From a virus, in IMG/VR virus record IMGVR_UViG_3300036790_000270, positions 53,212-117,211 of that record: DNA of 64,000 nt. One strand, written 5' to 3'. Positions 33,157 through 40,389 of this stretch are shown here, piece by piece (within the stretch, counting starts at the first letter, position 1; each line of letters begins with the position of its first letter). Position numbers and translations under genes: made by a program. Under the pieces are notes generated by a model. That model had not been told where the DNA came from. It saw only the letters and a program-made list of their open reading frames with translations, and ran no database searches.

Positions 33157-33307
33157 GATCACGGTGAAAACAGCATTCGGCGAGTACACGTTCCGTGAGT
33201 GCATCGCGTGCCGCCTCTGGAATCACTGGCACGATACCCTAGACGGTTCCTGCGAGGACCCGCGGTGCGAGTGCCCGTACCGGCCCGGAGAGGTGAGGTT
33301 CACGTGA
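33146..33307 (+). CDS. Cys-rich micro-protein
   Basis: 53 residues from ATG 33146. FRECIACRLW, then SCEDPRCECPYR gives a C-x2-C and CxxxxCxC set suitable for zinc. Overlaps both neighbours; the stop joins the resolvase start as GTGA. Confidence 0.55.
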   Translation: MPSEITVKTAFGEYTFRECIACRLWNHWHDTLDGSCEDPRCECPYRPGEVRFT

Positions 33308-33804
33308 TCGACAGCTGCGTCGGGTGCGACCCGGGCCCGGCCACCGGCCTGTGCTTCCTCGACTACCAGGACGGCAGGCTTGTCGGGCGCACCCTCCTCC
33401 AGGCGGAGGGCAGTACCGCGGTCATCGTGCTGCGCGGGCTGCTGCAGGCGTACTACAGCGATGGCGCCAGGCACTACAGGCGCGTCGGGTCGGTGGAGAA
33501 GTTCCTTACCGGAGCAGGCGCCGGGTCACGCGGGAAGAACGCTGACGTCACCCGGCAGCTGGTCTACGAGCTGGCCGAGGTACTGCAGCTGTTCGGCTAC
33601 CAGGTAGCCATCCGGCCGGCCGCCGACGTCAAGCCGTGGGCGAGCAGCAAGCGCCTGGTGGCCGCGGGCATCGTCAGCTCGGAGAAAGGCATGCACGGCG
33701 ACATGAACCACAGCTACGACGCGGCCCGGCACTGCCTGTACGGGGCGCACGAGGCCGGCGTCATCCGGGACCCGCTGATCCGGGGCGCCCGTGCCGAAGC
33801 ATGA
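33304..33804 (+). CDS. RuvC-like Holliday-junction resolvase
   Basis: 166 residues from GTG 33304. RNase-H-fold acidic residues are in place: Asp in GCDPGPATG near residue 9, Glu in SVEKF near 62, and the final Asp in HSYDAARH near 146. A Lys/Arg-rich loop (GSRGKNADVTRQ) follows the second motif. It should cut branched DNA during replication or before packaging. Embedded among Zn-ribbon micro-genes with overlapping ends. Confidence 0.75.
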   Translation: MIDSCVGCDPGPATGLCFLDYQDGRLVGRTLLQAEGSTAVIVLRGLLQAYYSDGARHYRRVGSVEKFLTGAGAGSRGKNADVTRQLVYELAEVLQLFGYQVAIRPAADVKPWASSKRLVAAGIVSSEKGMHGDMNHSYDAARHCLYGAHEAGVIRDPLIRGARAEA

Positions 33805-33952
33805 GGAACAGCGGCAGTGCAACGTGACCTGGGGGAGCTGCGACAAGCGCAGCCTGAGCGTGCCCGGGAAGAAGTCACTGCCGCACATCTGCAGCCTGTG
33901 GGGCGGGCACCGGGTACATATCTGCGACTACTGCCTGGTGCTGCAGCGGTAA
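33791..33952 (+). CDS. Zn-ribbon micro-protein
   Basis: 53 residues from GTG 33791, overlapping the resolvase end by 14 bases. QCNVTWGSC, then HICSLWGGHRVHICDYC gives five Cys and three His. Probably a zinc-binding fold; role unknown. Confidence 0.55.
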   Translation: MPKHEEQRQCNVTWGSCDKRSLSVPGKKSLPHICSLWGGHRVHICDYCLVLQR

Positions 33953-33969
33953 CAAGGGAAGAGGAACAC

Positions 33970-34122
33970 GTGAGCGAGGAACAGTGCGCGCTGTGCGGCG
34001 GCTCCGGTCAGCGGGACTGCCCGTTCTGCAATAACTGCCCGTCCTGCAGTACAGCCTGCCGGGCGTGCAACTACACCGGCAAGGTATCGTGCCCGGACTG
34101 CAAGGGCCGGGGCTCCCGGTAA
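33970..34122 (+). CDS. DnaJ-type zinc-finger micro-protein
   Basis: 50 residues from GTG 33970 with GGGAAGAGG upstream. CALCGGSG, CPFC, CPSC, CRAC and CPDCKGRG form a dense run of CxxC motifs like the DnaJ Cys-rich domain, but with no J domain. Related in pattern to the protein at 18201. Confidence 0.65.
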   Translation: MSEEQCALCGGSGQRDCPFCNNCPSCSTACRACNYTGKVSCPDCKGRGSR

Positions 34123-34141
34123 CAAGGAGGACTAGAAGCTC

Positions 34142-34369
34142 ATGACGGAAACCCCGTTCGGGCACCAGTGGGGGGCGTGGTCGGAGTGGGCGTACGCCTG
34201 CGGTGACCAGGACACCCGCCATCGCGCCTGCACCCGCTGCCCCGCGGTCGACCCCGGCTACCGGCGGCACGCGCACCAGTGGAAGGAGCACCCCGACGTC
34301 TTCGCCCCGGTCGGTACCGGCGCCACCATCAGCGTGTGCAGCGCCTGCCGTACGGTGAAAGGCAGCTGA
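34142..34369 (+). CDS. Cys/His/Trp-rich small protein
   Basis: 75 residues from ATG 34142 with AAGGAGG upstream. HQWGAWSEWAYACG, RHRACTRCP, HAHQWKEH and VCSACRT suggest a two-zinc ribbon. The stop overlaps the next start as TGATG. Confidence 0.6.
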   Translation: MTETPFGHQWGAWSEWAYACGDQDTRHRACTRCPAVDPGYRRHAHQWKEHPDVFAPVGTGATISVCSACRTVKGS

Positions 34370-34713
34370 TGGCCTTTCAGGTCCTCGTGAAAACTACCCC
34401 GGGGATGCTCGGCTCCTACTCCTACGACGTGGTCAGCCGGGAGGTCGCCGAGGTTTTCGTGCGCCGCTCCGACGTCTGGTGGTACGCGTTCCCCGTGGAA
34501 GACGAGACACTAGACGGCAGCAGCTGGAAGAAAGGCGGCGCGTGGGCTCAGCCGCCCGAGGCCGGCAACGACGTCGCCGCGGCGGTCCCGCTGGAAGCGT
34601 ACGGGAACCGGGTTAGTGACGGGCTCGACCGTGAACGTCCCGCTGTACCGCGGGGGAGCCAGGTCGTAACAGAGGAAAACGAGGACGACGAGGATGACGG
34701 CCGATGGGGCTAG
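34369..34713 (+). CDS. Unknown protein with acidic tail
   Basis: 114 residues from ATG 34369. The first 55 residues look like a small alpha/beta fold (FQVLVKTTPGML, VVSREVAEVFVRRSDVWWYAF); the last 15 are Glu/Asp-rich. Overlaps the next gene by 20 bases. Function unknown. Confidence 0.6.
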   Translation: MAFQVLVKTTPGMLGSYSYDVVSREVAEVFVRRSDVWWYAFPVEDETLDGSSWKKGGAWAQPPEAGNDVAAAVPLEAYGNRVSDGLDRERPAVPRGSQVVTEENEDDEDDGRWG

Positions 34714-34873
34714 CTGGTGCGCCCGCTGCCAGCACATGATCCGGGTGGCCGACGGCATCTGGGTGCACGTCAGCAGCGACGACTGGGCGGCCGGGGACTG
34801 CTACTGCACCTCGCAGCTGGCCCGCTGCGTGCCCGCGGTCAAGTTCCGCCGGGCTCGTATACTCCGGGAATGA
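34694..34873 (+). CDS. Zn-ribbon micro-protein
   Basis: 59 residues from ATG 34694, ATGA overlap with the lysin-like gene. WCARCQHM and CYCTSQLARC provide five or six Cys. The basic C-terminus (KFRRARILRE) may touch nucleic acid. Confidence 0.55.
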   Translation: MTADGASWCARCQHMIRVADGIWVHVSSDDWAAGDCYCTSQLARCVPAVKFRRARILRE

Positions 34874-35724
34874 GCTTCACGTTCGCGTTCGACGTCACCG
34901 CCCCGTTCTTCAGCCAGGTCCCGCAGGGCTACCAGCTGGCCGGGTACGACACCGGCGACGGCGTCGCCTGGACCCCGGCGATGTGGGCCGCGCACCCTGG
35001 CGCCGTGCACATCGACCAGGACCCGGGCGCGGTCGTTACCACCGCGGACGTGCTCGACTGCGAGAACGGGGCGGTACCGGTCGGGTCACCGAGGATCGCC
35101 GCCTGGGCGCGGGACGCGCAGGTGTCGTACGCGGAAGCCCGGCGCCCCGGCCAGCGCAGCCCGCTGCTGTACTGCTCGGCCTCCAACGTCACCGCCAACG
35201 TGAACGCGCTGGTCGCCGGCGGGGTGAGCTCCGGGACGGGCCTGTGGGTGGCGGACTGGAGCCTGTCGTCGGCGCAGGCGGTAGCCGAGCTCGCCGCCGC
35301 GGCCGGGCCGTTCCCCGTGCAGGGCATCCAGTTCAGTGACGACGGTGACTTTGACGCCGACATCTTCTCCACCGCCTGGCTGGATGACGTCTCCGGGGAC
35401 GGCTGGGTATTCGGGCCGGTCCGCAACGCCGCCTTCTGGCCGGGGATCACCACGTTCGGGGTGAGCGGCAACTCACCGGGCACCCCGCAGGCCCTCGGCG
35501 TCGGGGACTACGAGGTCGCGGTGTTCCCCGGGTCGTCATTCGGGTCGGGGCCGCAGGTGCCCGGCTACCCGGTTTACCTGCCGAAAGGCCCGGAGTCCGC
35601 GTTCAGCTACACGGGGCACGACATCGGCCAGCACGCGCGGGTCACTATCGGGGTCCGGGCGATCGCCACCGACGGCGGCCATGCCTCCCCGTGGGTGACC
35701 GGCACCATCACGACGGGCACCTGA
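34870..35724 (+). CDS. GH25/DUF1906-type glycosidase-like protein, possible endolysin
   Basis: 284 residues from ATG 34870. Residues 1-180 have the TIM-barrel pattern of GH25 or DUF1906 proteins: YQLAGYDTGDG, a strand with VHIDQDPG, DVLDCENG, LLYCSASN, LWVADWS and IQFSDDGDFDADIF. Acidic residues line the strands as expected of a muramidase-like site. Residues about 200-284 form a fibronectin-III-like domain. A 30-residue membrane protein follows directly, consistent with a lysin-holin pair. No signal peptide. Confidence 0.6.
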   Translation: MSFTFAFDVTAPFFSQVPQGYQLAGYDTGDGVAWTPAMWAAHPGAVHIDQDPGAVVTTADVLDCENGAVPVGSPRIAAWARDAQVSYAEARRPGQRSPLLYCSASNVTANVNALVAGGVSSGTGLWVADWSLSSAQAVAELAAAAGPFPVQGIQFSDDGDFDADIFSTAWLDDVSGDGWVFGPVRNAAFWPGITTFGVSGNSPGTPQALGVGDYEVAVFPGSSFGSGPQVPGYPVYLPKGPESAFSYTGHDIGQHARVTIGVRAIATDGGHASPWVTGTITTGT

Positions 35725-35816
35725 TGCGCGCGGCGCTGCGCAGGCTTGACCCCGGCCTGGTGCTGATCGGGGTGTTCCTCGGCTTCGCGGCCCTCACCCT
35801 GGTCATCCTGCTGTAG
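35724..35816 (+). CDS. Single-span membrane micro-protein (possible holin)
   Basis: 30 residues from ATG 35724, TGATG overlap with the lysin-like gene. Basic N-terminus, then one helix (LVLIGVFLGFAALTLVILL). Position after a lysin-like gene suggests a lysis role; length is very short for a holin. Ends 2 bases before a converging gene. Confidence 0.5.
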   Translation: MRAALRRLDPGLVLIGVFLGFAALTLVILL

Positions 35817-35818
35817 TA

Positions 35819-36307
35819 CTAAGCGGGCAGGTCGGGGCGCTTGCGGCGGTACCCCTGCCTGCCGGTGACCGGCGGCTTGCGCGGCCAGCGGGAACGCTGC
35901 GCAGTGACCTGGGCCTCGGCCTCAGCTCGCTTCTCCTCGATGACGGCGCGCTCGGCCGCGGTGACCTCATGGAAGTCCGGGCACTCCGTAGCGCCGATCC
36001 AGGAGCGCAGCACCTTCCCGCAGCCGGCGCAGACCTCCTGGTGGTCGCAGTACCAGGCCAGCTTGCCGTTGCTGCGCCAGCCAGCCGACCACTGGCACCG
36101 GCCGGGACGCGGCCCGGGGTAGACGCGCATCCGGAGCTGAGGCTGGTGCGGTCCTTTCCAGTGGGCGGCCTTGCACAGGTCCCGGTCTTTCTTACCGGGC
36201 GCCTTCGCCGCGGGCTCGGTCACCGCGCGGGCCACCTCGTCACGCCGGGAGCCGGGGGTCCCCCGTTCCCAGGCGGAGCGGGCGTGCCGCTCGAAGCGCT
36301 TCGGCAT
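35819..36307 (-). CDS. Zn-ribbon protein with basic ends
   Basis: 162 residues from ATG 36307. AWYCDHQEVCAGCG and ATECPDFH form a treble-clef-like zinc set. The flanks are Arg/Lys-rich (PKRFERHARSAWERG; GRQGYRRKRP). Probably binds nucleic acid; family unknown. Confidence 0.6.
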   Translation of the reverse strand: MPKRFERHARSAWERGTPGSRRDEVARAVTEPAAKAPGKKDRDLCKAAHWKGPHQPQLRMRVYPGPRPGRCQWSAGWRSNGKLAWYCDHQEVCAGCGKVLRSWIGATECPDFHEVTAAERAVIEEKRAEAEAQVTAQRSRWPRKPPVTGRQGYRRKRPDLPA

Positions 36308-36319
36308 GTTAACCCCGCT

Positions 36320-36529
36320 TCAGGTTCCGGGTGTGAACCCGGTGATCTTAAACATGACTTCCGGTATCCCGCAGTGCACGCTAGCCGGCTGCGTGAGCGC
36401 AAGATCGGCGTAAACGGCGGAGCAGCCGCTGCGGCAGCCGTCACACAGCAGGTCCTCCTGCGTTATCGCCAGCGTGCACCGCACCGCCCCCCACCTCGGG
36501 CACCGGCACGTGCGATCGGGAATGCTCAC
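36320..36529 (-). CDS. Cys-rich Zn-ribbon protein, paralogue of the one at 26478
   Basis: 69 residues from GTG 36529 with AGGAGGAG upstream. TCRCPRW, C, then TQEDLLCDGCRSGC shares its core with the protein at 26478-26738. Its start lies inside the upstream HTH gene (89-base overlap). Confidence 0.6.
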   Translation of the reverse strand: MSIPDRTCRCPRWGAVRCTLAITQEDLLCDGCRSGCSAVYADLALTQPASVHCGIPEVMFKITGFTPGT

Positions 36530-36749
36530 CTGGCTCCTCCTGCCGGACGATGTGCGCGATCAGTTCCTTGCTGCAGCCGATCTCCCTCGCCAGCGCGCCC
36601 AGCGTCCAGGTGACCGGGTCAGCCGCGCGCAGCCTCCGGACAATATGGTCGCGGGTCGCCCGGCGCCGTCGGGCCTCACTGTCACTGGAGGCAGCCGACG
36701 CGTGGCAGGTACGCGCCTGGGCGAGGAGAATACGATCGGTTTCAGTCAC
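36441..36749 (-). CDS. Small HTH-like protein
   Basis: 102 residues from GTG 36749 with AAGGACAG upstream. TLGALAREIGCSKELIAHIVR matches a helix-turn-helix. The Arg-rich stretch before it (ARRRRATRDHIVRRL) may help DNA contact. The last 30 residues overlap the next gene and look less constrained. Possible regulator of the adjacent small genes or tRNA region. Confidence 0.55.
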   Translation of the reverse strand: MTETDRILLAQARTCHASAASSDSEARRRRATRDHIVRRLRAADPVTWTLGALAREIGCSKELIAHIVRQEEPGEHSRSHVPVPEVGGGAVHAGDNAGGPAV

Positions 36750-36791
36750 CTGTCCTTGTTACCCTGCTTTACCGCTGGTTACCAGCACTGC

Positions 36792-36905
36792 TTAGTCGTG
36801 CCACCCGTTGCCGCAGTTACCGCAGACGTGGCCGCTGTGCGCGCCGGACCCCTGGCAGGTACCACCGCACTTGCTGCACGTCGCCGTGCAACCTGAATTC
36901 GCCAT
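36792..36905 (-). CDS. Zn-ribbon micro-protein
   Basis: 37 residues from ATG 36905 with GGGAGGGAG upstream. SGCTATCSKCGGTC and HVCGNCGNGWH give two CxxC pairs, a compact zinc ribbon. Downstream of the tRNA cluster on the same strand. Confidence 0.6.
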   Translation of the reverse strand: MANSGCTATCSKCGGTCQGSGAHSGHVCGNCGNGWHD

Positions 36906-36930
36906 GACCTGCTCCCTCCCGGAAATTGGT

Positions 36931-36961
36931 GGGCCCCCGCCCATGCCCAGGACGGGGGCCC
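36931..36961 (-). terminator. GC-rich hairpin after the tRNA cluster
   Basis: GGGCCCCCG (36931-36939) and CGGGGGCCC (36953-36961) pair perfectly around a 13-nt loop, starting one base after the tRNA 3' end on the - strand. No T-run. Possible terminator or tRNA-processing structure. Confidence 0.45.
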
Positions 36962-36962
36962 G

Positions 36963-37035
36963 ATGACATCGGGGGACTTGAACCCCCAACTTCAGTCTCC
37001 TAATGACTGCGCGCTACCAATTGCGCCAGGTGTCT
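36963..37035 (-). tRNA. tRNA, anticodon by position UAG
   Basis: 73 nt fold as a type-I tRNA: D-arm GCGC/GCGC, anticodon arm CAGTC-ATTAGGA-GACTG, 5-nt variable loop, T-arm GGGGG-TTCAAGT-CCCCC. The anticodon at loop positions 34-36 is UAG (Leu CUA), yet leucine tRNAs normally have a long variable arm, absent here. The acceptor stem has mismatches at 1-72 and 6-67. CCA is not encoded. It may be functional, recoded or decaying. Confidence 0.6.
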
Positions 37036-37038
37036 GTT

Positions 37039-37110
37039 TGGTGCCCTCAGTGTCGTTAAGGAACGGCAGGTCTTGCGACGGGTAACGCTCTGCCGGCTGA
37101 GCTAGGGGAC
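37039..37110 (-). tRNA. tRNA-like sequence, degenerate, CCA encoded
   Basis: Starts GTCCCCTAGCTCAGCCGG, a standard acceptor and D-arm, with GGCAGAGC next, and ends in GGGCACCA with an encoded CCA. The middle does not form a regular anticodon stem and the T-arm is poor. 3 bases separate it from the next tRNA. Probably a decayed or unusual tRNA. Confidence 0.4.
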
Positions 37111-37117
37111 CATGCGG

Positions 37118-37181
37118 AGGTCCCCCGGGGGGTCGAACCCCGGACCTTTACCCTGGTACTACCGTCCTCGCGGGGAGGACC
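37118..37181 (-). tRNA. tRNA-like sequence, short
   Basis: 64 nt: acceptor GGTCCTC/GGGGACC pairs (one wobble), T-arm CGGGG-TTCGACC-CCCCG is perfect, D-arm CCG/CGG is possible. The anticodon arm is reduced to about 3 bp (ACC/GGT), so the anticodon cannot be assigned. First of three tRNA-like units in tandem. Confidence 0.4.
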
Positions 37182-37183
37182 TA

Positions 37184-37248
37184 ACGGCTAACGGCGCGAA
37201 GGACAAGGAGCGAACGGCTAAGCAGTCCGGCTCACGGCTAACGGCTAA
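37184..37248 (+). repeat. Four ACGGCTAA repeats
   Basis: ACGGCTAA occurs at 37184, 37214, 37234 and 37241, upstream of the tRNA-like cluster in its reading direction. Could be a regulator-binding cluster or relics of duplication. GGACCTAA at one end and CTAGGTCC at the other give a loose inverted flank. Confidence 0.5.
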
Positions 37249-37305
37249 GTGCTAGGTCCTTACGTGTAACAGCTTACACGGTCACCTGGTAAATGCAACC
37301 TGTAC

Positions 37306-37436
37306 GGCGGGCAAGGCGTCGCCAGTTTGGGTTTCGCCGTCGTCATGGCCTCACGCGCCGCACAAGCCGTTCCGCAGGCAGGGAGTAAGGCGTGTGGTTA
37401 TTGGGTCTCGTCAGGTAGGTAGCCTCACGCCCCGCC
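37306..37436 (+). repeat. Two conserved-loop hairpins (units 11-12)
   Basis: Unit 11: arms 37306-37317 and 37348-37359, loop 37318-37347 (GGGTTTCGC). Unit 12: arms 37377-37391 and 37422-37436, 12 of 15 pairs, loop 37392-37421 (GGGTCTCGT). Unit 12 ends 3 bases from the stop of a - strand gene. Confidence 0.8.
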
Positions 37437-37439
37437 TTG

Positions 37440-38204
37440 CTACGGCCGCAGCAGCCAGGAGAAGATCTCCGCGCCCTCGTTCCGCTCGGTCACCGTCGCC
37501 GAGTTGGCTTCCTCCCGGGCCATCTTCACCGCGGTGCGCAGTGCCGACAGCCGGTCGAGCAGCTCCGCCTTCCGCTTCGCCTCCAGGGCGCCGGAGAAGC
37601 TCACCGTCGTGTTGTACTCGACGATCTCGTCGCGGGTCATCACGTCGACCTGCTCCTGGATCGTCGGGGTGCCGTTGCCGCGGTGCCAGTTGAACATGAC
37701 CTTGTCCTTCAGGTCACCTTCCTGCGGGCGCACCGAGCGCCACTGGCCGGGCTCGGTGTTCTCATTCGTCCAGTCCTGCACCCCGTTCAGCACCGGGAGC
37801 GCCTGCACGATGGCGTGCAGCTTGGTGAGCTCGCCTTCCAGGTACACCAGGTGCCGGACCGGGACGTCGTGCATGACGGTGTGCGGCCCGACCACGACGT
37901 CCGCCTTCGCCGCGCCCTGGGCGGTGTCCAGGGTCAGCGCGGTGTCCCACTTGGCAGTCAGCAGCGTCTTCACGTCATCGAGGACCTGAACCGCGGTGTA
38001 GGCGACCTTCTTCTTCACGTCGGGGGTCACCCGGCGGCGCTGGTGGTTCGGGTCGACGGAGTCACTCGCCGCGACCGACTCCTTCTCCATCCCGCTGAAC
38101 AGCTCCGGCTTGGCGACCACCTGGGACACCCGGGCGAGCGCCGTGTCGGTCTCGGTGTTAACCCCGCTGATGATCGCAAGCAGCTGGTGAATCCGGACGG
38201 GCAT
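37440..38204 (-). CDS. Unknown phage protein
   Basis: 254 residues from ATG 38204 with AAAGGAGAG upstream. Helical N-terminus (IHQLLAIISGVN), a central beta-rich part (VVVGPHTVMHDVPVRHLVYLE) and a long C-terminal helix (LLDRLSALRTAVKMAREEA). No catalytic motif. Similar-length unknowns are common in actinophages. Hairpin groups lie on both sides. Confidence 0.65.
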   Translation of the reverse strand: MPVRIHQLLAIISGVNTETDTALARVSQVVAKPELFSGMEKESVAASDSVDPNHQRRRVTPDVKKKVAYTAVQVLDDVKTLLTAKWDTALTLDTAQGAAKADVVVGPHTVMHDVPVRHLVYLEGELTKLHAIVQALPVLNGVQDWTNENTEPGQWRSVRPQEGDLKDKVMFNWHRGNGTPTIQEQVDVMTRDEIVEYNTTVSFSGALEAKRKAELLDRLSALRTAVKMAREEANSATVTERNEGAEIFSWLLRP

Positions 38205-38240
38205 CCTTGCTCTCCTTTATACGTTTACGTTTACACGAGA

Positions 38241-38397
38241 CCGGGCGTTACTACCTTGGGCCTCGTGTCTCGGGTGGCCCGGCGTCGTACGTTTGGGTTA
38301 CGTCTTGCTGGCCGGGGCGTTACTACCTTGGGCCTCGTGTCTGCGTTGGCCCCGGCGTTTGTGCTGTGGGCCTCGTCATGATGCTGGCCGGGACGCC
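38241..38397 (+). repeat. Array of four conserved-loop hairpins (units 13-16)
   Basis: Loops 38247-38276, 38284-38310 (27 nt, GGGTTACGT), 38319-38348 and 38357-38386. The first and third loops are nearly identical (GTTACTACCTT-GGGCCTCGT). Where one arm grows to GCCGGGGC its partner becomes GCCCCGGC, a compensating change. A strong + strand terminator follows 2 bases later. Confidence 0.85.
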
Positions 38398-38399
38398 AC

Positions 38400-38441
38400 G
38401 GCCCCGGGAGGCACTACACCATGCCTCCCGGGGCCTTTCCC
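38400..38441 (+). terminator. Strong hairpin with T-run, + strand
   Basis: GGCCCCGGGAGGC (38400-38412) and GCCTCCCGGGGCC (38423-38435) pair perfectly over 13 bp with a 10-nt loop, then TTTCCC. It suits termination of a + strand transcript coming through the hairpin array; no + strand gene is near. It may also slow - strand transcription. Confidence 0.7.
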
Positions 38442-38511
38442 TCCTCCGGCGCGCGTACCGGCCGTCCCGGCAGGGTGCCTTCAGCGTGCCGGAGCTTTAT
38501 GCCGCGCCGGG

Positions 38512-38637
38512 TCAGGCAGCCTGCGCGGGGAACGGGGCGGTGCTGGTGAGCCGCTGGTAAAGGCCGTGGAGGGCCTCCGTCGCGGTGACCTCGGGGGCCT
38601 GCGCCAGGCACGCGCCCTGGCTGTTCGACCAGTTCAT
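38512..38637 (-). CDS. Micro-protein of unknown function
   Basis: 41 residues from ATG 38637 with AGGAGGAAAG upstream. Ala-rich helix (QAPEVTATEALHGLYQRL). No motif. The ribosome site is strong for such a short gene. Nothing recognisable lies in 38638-38782 upstream. Confidence 0.55.
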   Translation of the reverse strand: MNWSNSQGACLAQAPEVTATEALHGLYQRLTSTAPFPAQAA

Positions 38638-38782
38638 GCTTTCCTCCTGATAAGTCGGCCCGCGGTACCCGTCCCGGGATTAGCCCCCGTTATGAGCAGG
38701 GCCGCTGACTGGCCCGGGAACGGGTTCGCTGCGGGGGCTGCACCGCGGTACTGGCGGCGTCCCTCCGCCGTCGTACAGCATC

Positions 38783-39064
38783 TTACACGCTCTCGCCGGG
38801 CCGTGTCAGCGACTTAACCGAAGGCGCAGGCGATTTTGGTCTCGTGTCATCGTTGGCCTCCGTCTCGTCGCCGAGCACGCTGATTACCGCGTCCAGCACG
38901 TCGTCGGGCCGCTTCTCCGCGACCTTCAGCAGCACTGCCAGCAGCACCTCGCCGTCCGCGTCCAGCGCCAGGCGCCCGGATAGCAGCAGCCGGATCTTCT
39001 GCCGCACGTGCCGGTACGGTATTCCCTTGTCCGGGTCCGGCGCCCCGGCGTAACCACGTGGCAT
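38783..39064 (-). CDS. Small unknown protein
   Basis: 93 residues from ATG 39064 with GGTAAGGACA upstream. Residues 15-65 are helical (HVRQKIRLLLSGRLAL, EVLLAVLLKVAEK). The last 25 residues come from a degenerate copy of the conserved hairpin (38824-38864, loop shortened to 24 nt), suggesting the element was inserted at the gene's 3' end. Confidence 0.6.
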   Translation of the reverse strand: MPRGYAGAPDPDKGIPYRHVRQKIRLLLSGRLALDADGEVLLAVLLKVAEKRPDDVLDAVISVLGDETEANDDTRPKSPAPSVKSLTRPGESV

Positions 39065-39074
39065 CGCACTGTCC

Positions 39075-40031
39075 TTACCGGCGGGCCTGCTCCAGCGCCT
39101 GGTGCGCCTTAGACAGGGCCAGCAGGTTGCCGTCCTTGCCGGGCAGCGGCAGGAAGTCCGGCACCGAGCTGGCCGCGAAGTACTTCAGGCCGGTCCGCGG
39201 GCGCACGTCGAAGTTCGGGTTCACCCGGGCGTAGTTCTCATTGCGGGCGTGCTTGTTCCACGCGGTGGTGAACGCGTACAGCTCCATCAGCCGCTTGTCG
39301 GCTGGCAGCCGGTCCCGGACCGTGCCGAGCAGCAGCCAGTTGTGCAGGGTAAGCGCCGGGTTGCCCCGGTCCAGGTTGGCGCCGGTGCGCACCGACTCCC
39401 AGAAGCCGTCCGGGTCAATCTTGGTGACCGTGCCGTCCTCGTCGCGCTCCGCCGTCCGCATGATCGCGTACCCGGCGACCGACGGGTTGGCCCGCACCGC
39501 CCGGTACAGCGCCTCGCCCCGGTGGATCGCGTCGGTGATTCCCGGTGCGTCCACCCACGCGTCCTGTGACGCCCGGGTCAGCGCCTGCTTGCCGGGGTTA
39601 CGCACCCCGTCGATGCCGTAGTTCTCGTACAGCGCCATGTACTTGGCGAGCACCGAGGCCCGCTTGTAATCGGGTATCGCCAGCATCCGCAGGGTGTCCG
39701 CGTAGGTGCGCTTGCGGCCCGTGTCGATGTACTCGGCCTCCTCTGTGGTGATGCCCCGGATGAACGGCAGGTACGTGGCGATGCCGGTCCGGATGATCGC
39801 CGCGAAGCGGTGCTGGCCGTCCCAGGCCCGGTCCGCGTCGTCCAGGTAAACGGGGCTGATCCCCGGGAAGAACGTGCCCTCCCGCAGGTTCAGCTCCATC
39901 ACCGCGGTATCCAGCTTCGACTGGCTGCGGTTGGCGTGCATCGTCTTCAGGTACCGCTCGGCGTCCTTCGGCGTCACCAGCGTCATCTCAAAGGTGACGT
40001 GCGCCGGGAACGGGACTTCGGTACTGGTCAC
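39075..40031 (-). CDS. DGQHR/ParB-like protein
   Basis: 318 residues from GTG 40031, chosen because GGAGGACCGC precedes it. ADRAWDGQHRFAAII is the DGQHR signature, related to ParB and DndB nuclease-fold proteins; RGITTEEAEYIDTGRKR follows, then a helical C-terminal half. In phages these proteins are linked to DNA binding or modification. A second ParB-type domain is at 49130. Confidence 0.7.
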   Translation of the reverse strand: MTSTEVPFPAHVTFEMTLVTPKDAERYLKTMHANRSQSKLDTAVMELNLREGTFFPGISPVYLDDADRAWDGQHRFAAIIRTGIATYLPFIRGITTEEAEYIDTGRKRTYADTLRMLAIPDYKRASVLAKYMALYENYGIDGVRNPGKQALTRASQDAWVDAPGITDAIHRGEALYRAVRANPSVAGYAIMRTAERDEDGTVTKIDPDGFWESVRTGANLDRGNPALTLHNWLLLGTVRDRLPADKRLMELYAFTTAWNKHARNENYARVNPNFDVRPRTGLKYFAASSVPDFLPLPGKDGNLLALSKAHQALEQARR

Positions 40032-40135
40032 GCGGTCCTCCTGAAAAGGGGATAGCAGAAGTTGTGTCATGGCTGCTCGGAACAAGCTGGCTGCGGTATC
40101 TATTCCGCGTCAGGGCCACCGCCCTCGCGAGCCCC

Positions 40136-40385
40136 GCAGGCGTCACGGGAATGGGTTTCGTGTCGACTTTGGCCTGCCAGGGGCCGGCGTTCTACCTGTG
40201 GGTTCCGTCCTCGGTTTGGCCGGGCGTTACTTGTTTGGGTCTCGTGAAGGCGTTGGCCCGGCGTGGTTCAGGCGGGTTCCGTGCTCGGTTTGGCCTGGCG
40301 CTGTGCCGCTGGGTTCCGTGAAGTAGTTGGCCGGGCCCGGCGTAACATCATTGGGTTCCGCCTCACTTTTGGCCGGGCCCGCGCC
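40136..40385 (+). repeat. Array of six conserved-loop hairpins (units 17-22)
   Basis: Loops start at 40142, 40189, 40226, 40263, 40300 and 40342, each 30 nt. Motifs: GGGTTTCGT, GGGTTCCGT, GGGTCTCGT, GGGTTCCGT, GGGTTCCGT, GGGTTCCGC. From the second to the fifth loop, neighbours share one arm and the period is 37 bp. The outermost arms extend the stems (CCCCGCAGGC with GCCTGCCAGGGG). Confidence 0.9.
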
Positions 40386-40389
40386 AGGC

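Noticed and set aside
33817-34122. A 101-residue frame covering the end of one Zn gene and all of another
   Set aside because: Its first half is out of frame with the well-supported gene at 33791-33952; only the part from 33970 is coding.
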